A DNA stretch of 64,000 nucleotides. It comes from Vicia villosa (Eukaryota; Streptophyta; Magnoliopsida; Fabales; Fabaceae). The stretch covers positions 27,577,293 to 27,641,292 of the forward strand of contig NC_081185.1 of the NCBI RefSeq assembly GCF_029867415.1, given 5' to 3'. The translations under genes and the position numbers were made by a program. Shown one piece after another: positions 1-10,507 of the stretch. Below the pieces are notes generated by a model. That model did not search any database. It had not been told where the DNA came from and worked only from the letters and a program-made list of their open reading frames with translations. The stretch's first letter is position 1; the number at the start of each line of letters is the position of its first letter.

Positions 1-1442
1 CACTGATTTTTACACCTCCCTGACTTCAGCCCAATGCACTTTACATTTTGGTTTCAGTTCAATATAAAAATGCTTTCACACCTCCAGCTTAGGCAGAATT
101 ATATTTTGTTTAAAATTGTTTCTTCTATTTTTGCTTGGTAAATCATCTTTCTATTAGATAAAAAATGCAAAAAAATAGTTTTTAAATACAATAATGTCTT
201 AGGATATTTTTTATAATTTTTTGTGGATTTTTTACAATTTGATTTGATATTTTTTATGAGGCTTTTCCTTAAACATTTCCATAACTTCTTTGTTTTGGTA
301 CCTTTTGTGAATTGCTTTGATTAGAGGACTTAAGTAATGAACTTTACTACCATTTTTTGTATGTTTTCAGTGGACACATGTATGATAACATGTACAAAAA
401 TAAAAGTCTTAATTTGGATTTTTGATTAGGTTTTGGTTTGAATCTTTGAGGACTATTTGCTTGTGTTTGTAAGTGCTACTTGTTTGCATATTGCCCATAA
501 TTGGAAGTGTATTTGTGCAATGGTTTGGGATCTTATTGTGTATATAATTAGGAATATTTAGAGGTCTTACGACCTATAATTTGATACTTTTAAATCACCT
601 TTTGTTGCCTTGTTTGAAGCTTTTCTTTCAACATGTAAATAATTGCTTTTTGGTTGATACTTATAACATAACTTGTCATATTGACTTGTAATTTTGTGAG
701 AAGATTTTGACATTATTCCTTGAGTTCTTAGACACCTTTTTAGAGGTAATTACCTTCTGACCTTGACTAGTTGTTTCCATGACAAGTATGCCTCTAATTT
801 CATTAACATTTTAGCACTAGTCTAGCATATTTTCACATGTTATTGTAAGATGATGGTGTTGGTTTAAATTTGTTGATTAACATGGATTGACATGAGGTCC
901 TTGACCTATAACTTGATGTTTAATGGCTGCCTATAGTTGGTTCTCTTTTAGGTTCCATATTTTTCAAAATTTCATCTCTTTTCAAACTAACCTAATTTGG
1001 TTTCCTTTTGAAGTATGCTCATGGTTTGTACATAGAACTTGTTGCTACTTGCTCTAATTGTTTGAATCTTCTTTATGTGATATAAGAGGATGAAATGAGA
1101 TGTTATGCTACTGACCTATGATTTATATTCATGCATTAGTATGCTTTGGTTGTCACCTAGGTGTCATATGTGCAATACTTGAACAATTGTTGCTTCTTTG
1201 ACAACTTCTTGTGGATATTTTTGTGTGATGCTATAATGCTTCGGTGTTTGGTTTAGGACACACAATTACTTTGTTTTCTACAGACCTAGATCCTTCTTCC
1301 TCCCTATCCATGCTTTACTAATTCTTTCATACATTGATTGTTGTTAGATTGAGTGGTGAAGAATGTTTGTTCTCCTTCCACTTTTTGTGGATTGTATTCT
1401 TTGGGTTTCATTGGTGTGGTCTCTCTTCTTTAAGAGTAGAAA
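1..1442. other. Non-coding AT-rich sequence, possibly part of an old LTR
   Basis: No convincing coding region is seen on either strand. The text is T-rich on the plus strand and has no recognised protein domain. Once the later insertions are removed it is continuous with 27644-28436, which resembles the 3' part of an Ogre/Tat-type LTR, so this may be the 5' part of the same old LTR. Its left boundary is outside the window. The assignment is inference and weak. Confidence 0.3.
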
Positions 1443-2241
1443 TTCCTCAAAACTTAGGTGATTGAGAGGAGTTTTATCCCTTTGTTTGTTCCTCAACACT
1501 TAGGTGACTGAGAGGAGTTTTATCTCTTTGTTTGTTCCTCAACACTTAGGCGATTGAGAGGAGTTTTATCTCTTTGTTTGTTCCTCAACACTTAAGTGAT
1601 TGAGAGAAGTTTTATCTCTTTACTTGTTCCTTAACACTTAGGTGTTTGAGAGGAGTTTTATCTCTACGCTTGTTCCTCAACACTTAGAGTGTGTTTGGAT
1701 GAAGAATTTTAATGAGATAATGTAATGTTTTGAGGGAATTTAAAATGATTTGCACAAAATTTATTGTTTGAGTACAAAAATAAAGTATTGTTAAAATGAT
1801 GGAAATTTCTAGAGTATTTTATCTAAGTTAAATTTAATCATTTTGAAATGACACCGAAAACCAAAGAATTTAAAAATTCATCTCATACTCCATATAATAT
1901 ATTTTTTACTATTATTTATTCAAAATTTGCAAATTGGTCCTCATATTTTACAAAATTACAAAATTGACTTCAAAAATTTAACAATGAATTATCTTAATAC
2001 TCCATTCAAACAAAATAATTTAAAAATAAATGGATTTCAATTGAATCATTTGAATTGCTTTGAATTTTAAATTCCTTTAAAATTTTCGATTACCTCATCC
2101 AAACACACTCTTAAGTGATTGAGAGGAATTTTATCTCTTTGCTGGTTCCTCAACACTTAGGTGATTGAGAGGAGTTTTATCTCTTTGCTTGTTCCTCAAC
2201 ATTTAGGTGATTGAGAGGAGTTTTATCTCTATGTTTGCTCT
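1443..2241. repeat. 46-bp minisatellite, about eight units, interrupted by a MITE
   Basis: Units beginning TTCCTCAACACTTAGGTGA start at 1443, 1489, 1535, 1581, 1627 and 1673, then at 2146 and 2192, an exact 46-bp period. The unit that starts at 1673 is cut at 1686 and resumes at 2111, on the far side of the MITE. Units differ by a few substitutions. No coding capacity. Confidence 0.9.
1687..2110. mobile_element. Tourist-like (PIF/Harbinger-type) MITE, 424 bp
   Basis: The element starts GAGTGTGTTTGGATGA and ends with its inverted complement TCATCCAAACACACTC. It is flanked on both sides by TTA (1684-1686 and 2111-2113), the 3-bp target duplication typical of PIF/Harbinger elements. The interior is AT-rich and non-coding. 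It interrupts one unit of the 46-bp minisatellite, so the empty site can be read from neighbouring units. Confidence 0.88.
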
Positions 2242-2249
2242 TAGCTTCC

Positions 2250-3206
2250 TGTTTACGGTTATTTCCGGTAAACAACCGCTAGTCCTCCAAACTATAATAA
2301 ATATGATTTGGTTACTCGCAGGATCGACTAGATTGATCCTAGGACATGGTCAAACGAAAGGTTTATTGATGTGATTTGGTTCATACCTGTTTGTTTTGAT
2401 TTCGAGAAATTTATGTTCAAATGACTAATCATTCGAGATAACGCTGGTTATATGAGTTAGTGTAACTTCGACGCATAAATCGTAATAAGAAAACATGTAA
2501 ATTGCGAGAATGTAAATTGCAAGAAAATTAACTTGCAAGAATGTAAGTCGCAAGAATATAAATTGCAGGAAAGTAATGTGCATGAAACTAAATGACTTCG
2601 AAAGTAAAAGTTTAAACAAGGAAAGTAAAGAAAACGAAAAGATATTTGATAAAAGTAAATACACATGTAATCAAATTGGTGGTGTCATACGTACATTTCT
2701 CAGCGGACTCTTTCTCTTAACACTTGATACTTAAGCGATATGTGAGTGATTTGTACAAAATGAACACACGAAATCCTATCATTAAGACTCCTATTTATAC
2801 TAAATTTGACCCTAACGGTCATACAATAATCTAATGCCACGTTATCCACGAGAGCTCTGGGGATGCCATCTGTCTATGTGCAGTTACATAAACCGTTTCG
2901 CAATTCAAATCTTCCCGCTCAAGTCCTTTTCGACATGTGGCCATATAGTTATATTCGAAAATGTTACGGAAATACATTAAGCTTCAATACTTTATGTAAT
3001 TTTCCGCGAAATGTCTAAGTCTTGGCAAAGATATCTTCCGTGTTAGCTTCGATACTCCTCTCCTTCGTTTCAACTTAGACATTTTCTTGAAGCATGGCCA
3101 TCAGTAGCCATTTTTTAAATCTTCGAAGATGGTCATCAGTAACCATCATTCTTCGAACTTAAAACCTTCGAAGATCAACTTCTTTAAACGAAATCTCCAG
3201 CTAACA
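2250..3206 (-). repeat. 3' LTR of the outer element
   Basis: It starts TGTTTACGG and ends CCAGCTAACA on the plus strand. By eye it differs from the LTR at 26682-27638 at nine positions and has no indel, about 0.9 percent divergence. Confidence 0.92.
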
Positions 3207-3222
3207 AATTGCCCCCAATAAA
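3207..3222 (-). other. Probable polypurine tract of the outer element
   Basis: On the minus strand TTTATTGGGGGCAATT directly abuts the 3' LTR. The G5 core fits a plus-strand priming site, though the tract is short and not purely purine. Confidence 0.5.
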
Positions 3223-3530
3223 TGCCTGTTTCGACAAACGAGAGAAATGGGCGTTTCTTGCCATGATGGGATTTCGTTTGCTTTCTTAATGTCCCGAGAC
3301 TAATAATTGACGTCATAATCAATTATGACTCTATTTCCAAAACGTCTTGTCACTTTCAAAAACGTTTTCTCAACAGTTACATTCCCACGTCTTGACCTTA
3401 CTTTATGATCATTACTCCTATATCCTAGGAATAGAGCTGGTGACTATTCGACCGCCGTTGGATTAAATCAATACTTGCCGCGTGTCCTTTAGTCTTTACC
3501 CAATAGATTTGAAAGGGTTTCCGTTAAACC

Positions 3531-3538
3531 TTTAAATA
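3531..3538 (+). promoter_or_regulatory. TATA-like box for the antisense ORF
   Basis: TTTAAATA lies about 110 bp upstream of the ATG at 3649. It is followed by a pyrimidine-rich leader typical of plant 5' UTRs, and the start context TTTCAATGGCG is good for plants. It lies inside the retrotransposon and faces opposite to gag-pol. Confidence 0.5.
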
Positions 3539-3648
3539 CTTAGTCTTTTCCTCTCTTTTTCCCTTTCAGTTCTATTCCTTCAAACTCTTTTCAGAAAAGA
3601 CCGTACTTAGTTGCCTCCAAACTTCTTCCTCAAATCAAACATCTTTCA

Positions 3649-3918
3649 ATGGCGTCTTCTTCAAATGCTCTCCAACCAGTTCTGAAGCTTCAGAAACCTA
3701 TGCAAATGGGGAACCAAGAATACATACCAAATCCGAATACTACGGAGGAACGCGCCATTTACGCTTCTCAGGTAATCATCCCTTTTGAACTTTCTGGAAA
3801 AACTTATGCTTTCATGGGCCCGTTACCAGGAGAAAATAGTTCACCAAATAAATTCTTTCCTGCGTATTGCTTTCAAGTATTGCTTGATCTTTTCGAAAGC
3901 TTCTTGATGTTCAGCTAG
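3649..3918 (+). pseudogene. Truncated antisense accessory ORF of the Tat element
   Basis: This plus-strand reading frame sits between the partial RT and the 3' LTR, antisense to gag-pol. Additional antisense ORFs at this place are known in the Tat lineage, for example in Grande elements. It begins MASSSNALQP and continues with a globular-looking segment to about residue 72. From about 3872 the DNA is RT sequence read backwards, so the last 17 or so residues are an accidental fusion and the authentic ORF is lost. I do not recognise the domain; a plant-mobile-domain-like or transposon-derived protein is possible. A TATA-like box and good start context precede it. Confidence 0.55.
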
Positions 3919-5286
3919 CCATTCAAACTTGCCTTGCTTGAGTCGAAGCAAAGGTGAAAAGGCTTGTGTGCGTCCACTTAAATTGGAGATGAATCTTCTC
4001 AAAAAGTTTATCTTCCCCAATAAGGACTGCAGTTGCTTCTTCGTGGAAGGAGGCTTCGCTTCCATAATGGCCTTTGTTTTATTCTGGTTAATTTCTATCC
4101 CTTTCTTGTGGACCAAAAAACCTAGGAAGTCTCCCGCCTGCACAAAGAAAGCACATTTAAGGGGATTCATCTTCAAGCCATGTTTTTGCATTCTCTCGAA
4201 TGATTGGCTCAGATGATCTAGATGATTGGAATCTGATACAGATTTTACCACAATATCATCTATGTATACCTGCATAAATGTTTCTATAAAGTCATGAAAT
4301 ATAGAATTCATTGCTCTTTGGTATGTTTCCCCAGCATTTTTTAGGCCGAAAGGCATTACTACCCATTCGTATGTACCTATTGCCCATGGGCAACGAAAAG
4401 CTGTTTTAGATACATCTTCTTTTGCAATGAAAATCTGGTTATATCCAGAGTATCCATCTAACATACTCAGATACTCGAAACCTGCGGCTGAATCTACTAG
4501 CATTTCTGCCACAGGCATAGGATATTCATCCTTAGGTGTTGCTGCGTTTAGATCACAAAAATCTATGCATACCCTTAAAGAACCATTCTTTTTAATAACT
4601 GGCACAATATTAGCAATCCATTCAACATACCTCGTGGTCTGGATGAATTTGCAGCGCAGGAGTCTTTTTACCTCTGCTTTGATCTTCGAATGGATCTCGG
4701 GTGCAAACCTTCTTGGAGTTTGCTTAATAGGCTTTTTCCCTTCTTTGATTGGCAACTTTAGTTCGACCAAGTCTCGTCCCAAACCAGGCATTTCGTCGTA
4801 ATCCCACGCAAAACAATCTTTGTTTTCTTTCAGCAACGTAATGACTTTAGATTTTAGAGTTGGTTCCAGCTTTGCACTAACATACGTTATCCTCTTCCGA
4901 TCTCCTTCCCCGAGATTTACTTCTTCAAGTGGATCTTGGGCTAACATTTTAATATTTGAGGCCATAGGGTCTTTTTCGAACCCCAGAGGCTCTTCGTCGT
5001 AAATTGCGTCCAGTTTTTGGGTAAGTTCTTCCTCTGTGGTGTTTACCATTCGAACTGGATCTTCAAAGGATTGAGAGGACGCATGTAACCTTGAATTTGA
5101 TATCTCCTTATTTTCTGAAACCGCATTTACTGTCATGTTTGATAACTCGGCTTCAAGAGTCGTGTTTCTTTTGTTCTCGGCTATATAAGCCGAAATCTTC
5201 TCAAAGAAGGAGGACTCAGACATCATCAACATCGTCGTCCCAGCATGTTGGCCGTATCGTTGGATAATTCTCTCTTGATGCGACAT
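3841..5286 (-). pseudogene. Reverse transcriptase, copy 1 of the duplication, 3'-truncated
   Basis: This 481-residue frame starts at the ATG at 5286. After an acidic linker it has a Ty3/gypsy RT: a substrate-binding stretch with KKNGSLRVCIDF, then MPFGLKNAGETYQ, and the catalytic YIDD near residues 341-344 (about 4255-4266). The thumb follows, with LGKINFLRRFI. Homology stops at about 3873, where the sequence jumps to the antisense-ORF region, so the connection, both RNase H domains and integrase are missing. The frame is +1 relative to the protease frame, with which it overlaps by 71 nt. Its catalytic motif is intact, but the domain is C-terminally cut. Confidence 0.85.
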
Positions 5287-8200
5287 CCTCTGGACCGTCC
5301 ATTATCTCTCTATTCCACTGGAAGCCATTTGGGTGTAAAGATAGATAATATAAAGCGTTCTTGTTTGGAGTGTATATATCTTCCGCAGCATGACAAGGTC
5401 CTATAATTCCCAGGTTCCTGTCGAAGCTAGTTTTGTTGACTTGATTAACTTCAGCCATATAATAACTCTGGTCTCCTTCGATGTTCTCCACTATGCCATC
5501 TTGTCTCTAAATGGTTAGTCTTTGGTGCATAGTTGAAGGCACCGCAGCAACTCCGTGGATCCATTCCCTTCCTAACAAGAGGTTATAATTTGCTTTTGCT
5601 GGTATTACCATGAACATAGTTGGTCTGGTAACGGAACCCACAGTTAAATTTACTTGAACAACTCCCAGAGTCTGCCCAATTTTGCCTTCGTAGTTTGACA
5701 AAACCATGTTATGAGGCCTTATATATGTGTCAAACATACCAATTCTCTTCAACATGTATTGGGGCATTAGATTCACTGCCGCCCCTCCATCTACCAGGAC
5801 TTTGTTAATGCCAACGTTCTCAATCTTAGCCCTTATGTAGAGTGGTTTCAGATGATTTCGCATGCCTTCGCCAGGCCTTTCGAAGAAAGCATTCTGCTCC
5901 TCAACTGCTCCGTTGTTTAGCACGTAGTAACACACAGGTCTGTGTTTTGTCATCTCTTCGACGTCAGTTTCTTCACACTCCTCAAATTCAGTTTCTTGAT
6001 TGAATTCGTGAGGGAGGACTGACACCACGTTGCATATCAAGTTGAGAGATGATACTCCATCTGAATCGAAATCATTTGTCATTCTATCTTCTTCCTTCCA
6101 AGAACTGGAACGCATCTTTTCTTCTTCTTCTAAAATATTTTCAGCTTCGAAGAGTCTGCGTTCTACCGGAGGTTTGCTTGCCTTTGCCCCCTGGTGTTGG
6201 ACTTGGTTGCTGCTAGACTCTCCAATCTCTCTTGGCTTGTATTCTCTTTGGGCCTTCTTCATTCTCTGGTGCCGTCTCCATTGGGATCTGGACATAGGAC
6301 TTCTACCTTTATAATTCTCAAGCCTATACATCTCTCGATTTGAGGTCTGGAATTGCTTCCTATAGGCCATCGCAGTTCTTCCTCCTTGGTCCCAACTTCT
6401 CCACTTATTGGTTCTTGCGCCAGCTTGCACCCATCTGTCCCTAGGTGTATCTGCAGGGACCTTGAATGTGACCCTTCGTGCCTTAGGGTGAGGACTGTCA
6501 GGCCTCTTATATGAAGTTCGATTGTCGAACGTATATATATTAGGACGGAGACCTTGGGTTTCTCGATTCATGATAAAATAACTCCTTTCGAGGGAACGCG
6601 TTAGGAGTTCATCATACACTGCTCCACACCTGGGACATAACACCACTTCCGTAATTGCTTTGTGGCATCTGACCAAGAAACTCACCAAAATTTCCGCAGT
6701 TCGGTTTCCGCCTCTCCAAGGCTGCTCCAATCTCTCTCTCAGGGTCCTCTCGAAGTTAGCTTGGATTCTTCGATTCAGCATTATAGAGCATCTTGGGCAC
6801 ATCAGCATTTTTCCTCCATTCTTCTCGTGGCAATTCCAAAGGTAATCTTTCAAAGTTTTGCCCTTTGGTGAAATATCCACATTTCCCTGTTGCCTTGTCA
6901 ACCATTCCTCCAGCTCTTCGATTTCAGACAAAGGTCGTCTAGCATTTACCATGTTGACAACTGCTGGAGGGGCTTCAGAAATTTGTATCTGCTGAAGTTT
7001 CATCCTGAGGTCTTCAGTGGCCTCACTAGTTTTTCCTTCCAGATTGTCGGTCATTTCTGGGTCGAGGGATCCTTCAACATCAGTATTGAAGACCGCGTCC
7101 TCATTTAGGCTTTCAGTAGTCTGCTTTCCCTTTGACATCATTTCTGGTTCAGCAAATTCGACTTCAGACACTTCCACCATGTTGATGTCACATAGCTCAC
7201 ACAGGTTGGTGTCAGCAATGTTCAGGGGGTTGGTATCGACCTTCATATGACTTTTGGTCTTGTCAGCGAATTTCAAACGACCATCCTTGATAGCATTCTG
7301 AATTAGATCCCTGAAAAGAAAACATTGTGAGGTTTTATGGCCTAAAAAACCATGATATTTACAAAAGCCTCGCTTCTTCCGTTGTTCTAACGGAGGAATT
7401 TTAGAGTTAGGAGGCACTATCATTTGGCCATCTTTTACTAGTAAATCGAATATTTCGTCACATTTGGTGACATCGAATGTATAGGTTTTCTTAGGAAATC
7501 TATCGCTTTTATCATTTTCTACTGGATTTTTTCCGTTGGCAGGGGTAAGTAATTTGCAAGCATAAGGCGGTGCTTCTTTTAGTTCAGCTAGATCTATTTC
7601 GACCTCCTCTATGCTATATGAGTCATCGAAGGTTTCGCTATCAGTGTCTTCGACTTCAACGTAGGATATTCTTTCTTTCTTATAACTCTTGTTCACTTCA
7701 GCCTTTTCTGCTTTCAGCCGTTCGACCTGTCGAACCCTATCTGCCAATTGGGCCATGTCTCTTAAATATTGGGTATCTAATTTCTTTCTAATCGAATAGT
7801 CTAAACCACCAGCGGCTATTTCGACTAATTTGTGCTCTGGGACGACTGTGAAACATCTTGATTTCAACAAACGAAACCTGTTTAGGTAATCATCAATAGG
7901 CTCTGTGAACTTCCTTTTAATGCTAGCCAATTCCTTCAAACTTATCTTTGTTTGACCCATGTAAAATTGTTCGTGGAACAATCTTTCCAATTGTGTCCAT
8001 GTATCTATGGAGTTTGGGGGTAAAGTAGTAAACCAAATGAAAGCATTCTTCGTTAATGAACTAGGAAAATACTTGATCCTTAGATCTTCGTTCCCTGCTA
8101 ACGTTCCTGCCTCTGTTAAATATCTGGCTATATGTTCCACCGTCGATTCACTAGTATCCCCTGCAAATTTGGTAAACTTGGGTACCTTAATACCCCTTGG

Positions 8201-8353
8201 CAATTCACTTTGCATGATGTATTCAGGTATGGGAGATGTGTAATTTGGACGTCGAAATCCAGTATTAAAGCCGTTATTAGCCATTATTCTTTCTATCATG
8301 GCAGTAAGATTATTTTCTGTTGCCAAATCATTTCTCCTGACTCTGTGGACAAC
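3873..8353 (-). repeat. Tandem gag-PR-RT duplication, unit 1
   Basis: Aligns end to end with 9093-13595. The offset is 5220 at the left and 5242 at the right, explained by a 1-nt and a 21-nt indel. Divergence by eye is about 1 percent over the 2.2 kb I compared closely. Left edge TCAAGTATTGC, right edge GTGGACAAC. Confidence 0.93.
5216..8353 (-). pseudogene. Gag-protease, copy 1 of the duplication, lacking its 5' end
   Basis: The open gag frame begins just after a TAG at the duplication junction near 8356 and has no ATG at the normal start, so it is 5'-truncated relative to copy 2. It carries the retrotransposon gag core (FIWFTTLPPNSIDTW), a zinc-knuckle-like CKYHGFLGHKTSQC, a basic C-terminal region, and an aspartic protease with VDGGAAVNLM near 5789-5815. 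An in-frame TAG, where copy 2 has TGG, interrupts the frame near 5509. The remainder of the protease linker runs to 5216. About 1 percent different from copy 2. Confidence 0.85.
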
Positions 8354-10507
8354 CTATTTGCTATGACAAAGTACATGATCAAATTTTCTTTGATGCACTT
8401 GTACTCTTTCGTTAGTTGTTTAGTCACCAATTCGGAGTCTCCTTTAATTTCGACTCTGGTTGCCCCCAATTCTAACAAAGCTTCAAGTCCGGCTATCAAT
8501 GCTTCGTACTCAGCTTCATTATTGGAACATAGAGGGCCTTCGATTTTATACTTGAGCTTTGTTGGAATTCCTTCAGGAGAAATTAGCAATATTCCAACGC
8601 CAGTTCCTTCTTTGTGAGTTGAACCGTCAAAGTATAACTTCCAAGGGGGCAGTTCCACGTATTGCTGAGAATTTTCCACTACTGCATGATCAATAATGAA
8701 ATCTGCCACAATTTGCCCCTTCATTGCCTTAAGGGGTTGAAATGTTAAAGAGTACTCAGTTAGGGCCAAAGCCCATTTGCCAATTCGACTATGTAATATT
8801 GGCTTCGATAACATATGTTTAATAACATCACAATGGGACGAAACATAAACATCAACTGGCTTTATATAATACTTGAGTTTAATACATGAGAAATATAAAC
8901 AAAGGCAGAGTTTCTCTATTGCACTATACCTAGTCTCTGCATCATTGAGTACTCTACTTAGGTAATAGATGGCTCTTTCGATGCCATTTTCATCCTCCTG
9001 AGCTAACATGCTACCTATTGTTTTATCCGAAGCTGAAATATACAAGCGCATGTGCTTCTTTCCATTCGGAGGAGCCAATATTGGAGGATGCATCAAGTAT
9101 TGCTTGATCTTTTCGAAAGCTTCTTGATGTTCAGCTAGCCATTCAAACTTGCCTTGCTTGAGTCGAAGCAAAGGTGAAAAGGCTTGTGTGCGTCCACTTA
9201 AATTGGAGATGAATCTTCTCAAAAAGTTTATCTTCCCCAATAAGGACTGCAGTTGCTTCTTCGTGGAAGGAGGCTTCGCTTCCATAATGGCCTTTGTTTT
9301 ATTCTGGTTAATTTCTATCCCCTTCTTGTGGACCAAAAAACCTAGGAAGTCTCCCGCCTGCACAAAGAAAGCACATTTAAGGGGATTCATCTTCAAGCCA
9401 TGTTTTCGCATTCTCTCGAATGATTGGCTCAGATGATCTAGATGATTGGAATCTGATACAGATTTTACCACAATATCATCTATGTATACCTGCATAAATG
9501 TTTCTATAAAGTCATGAAATATAGAATTCATTGCTCTCTGATATGTTGCCCCAGCATTTTTTAGGCCGAAAGGCATTACTACCCATTCGTATGTACCTAT
9601 TGCCCCTGGGCAACAAAAAAGCTGTTTTAGATACATCTTCTTCTGCAATGAAAATCTGGTTATATCCAGAGTATCCATCTAACATACTCAGATACTCGAA
9701 ACCTGCGGCTGAATCTACCAGCATTTCTGCCACAGGCATAGGATATTCATCCTTAGGTGTTGCTGCGTTTAGATCACAAAAATCTATGCATACCCTTAAA
9801 GAACCATTCTTTTTAATAACTGGCACAATATTAGCAATCCATTCAACATACCTCGTGGTCTGGATGAATTTGCAGCGCAGGAGTCTTTCTACCTCTGCTT
9901 TGATCTTCGAATGGATCTCGGGTGCAAACCTTCTTGGAGTTTGCTTAATAGGCTTTTTCCCTTCTTTGATTGGCAACTTTAGTTCGACCAAGTCTCGTCC
10001 CAAACCAGGCATTTCGTCGTAATCCCACGCAAAACAATCTTTGTTTTCTTTCAGCAACATAATGACTTTAGATTTTAGAGTTGGTTCCAGCTTTGCACTA
10101 ACATACGTTATCCTCTTCCGATCTCCTTCCCCGAGATTTACTTCTTCAAGTGGATCTTGGGCTAACATTTTAATATTTGAGGCCATAGGGTCTTTTTCGA
10201 ACCCCAGAGGCTCTTCGTCGTAAATTGCGTCCAGTTTTTGGGTAAGTTCTTCCTCTGTGGTGTTTACCATTCTAACTGGATCCTCAAAGGATTAAGAGGA
10301 CGCATGTAACCTTGAATTTGATATCTCCTTATTTTCTGAAACCGCGTTTACTGTCATGTTTGATAACTCGGCTTCGAGAGCCGTGTTTCTTTTGTTCTCG
10401 GCTATATAAGCCGAAATCTTCTCAAAGAAGGAGGACTCAGACATCATCAACATCGTCGTCCCAGCCTGTTGGCCGTATCGTTGGATAATTCTCTCTTGAT
10501 GCGACAT
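8354..10507 (-). pseudogene. RT and dual RNase H, copy 2 of the duplication, with frameshift and stop
   Basis: This is the RT frame of the first block. It carries a nonsense change at 10290-10292 (CAA in copy 1, TAA here) and a one-base insertion near 9610-9617 that shifts frame inside the RT. YIDD is at about 9475-9486. Unlike copy 1 it continues past the thumb into a Ty3-type RNase H (LYISASDKTIGSMLAQ). A second RNase H follows, with YFDGS near 8622-8636, NNEAEYEAL, and KGDSEL near 8430-8446. A second, archaeal-like RNase H is a hallmark of the Tat lineage. The second domain is cut at 8354 before its last acidic residue and fused out of frame to gag copy 1. Confidence 0.85.

Noticed and set aside
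3929..10223. Many plus-strand open frames of 60-163 codons across the outer element
   Set aside because: They are antisense shadows of gag-pol; the same shadows recur in both duplicated units and have no domains.
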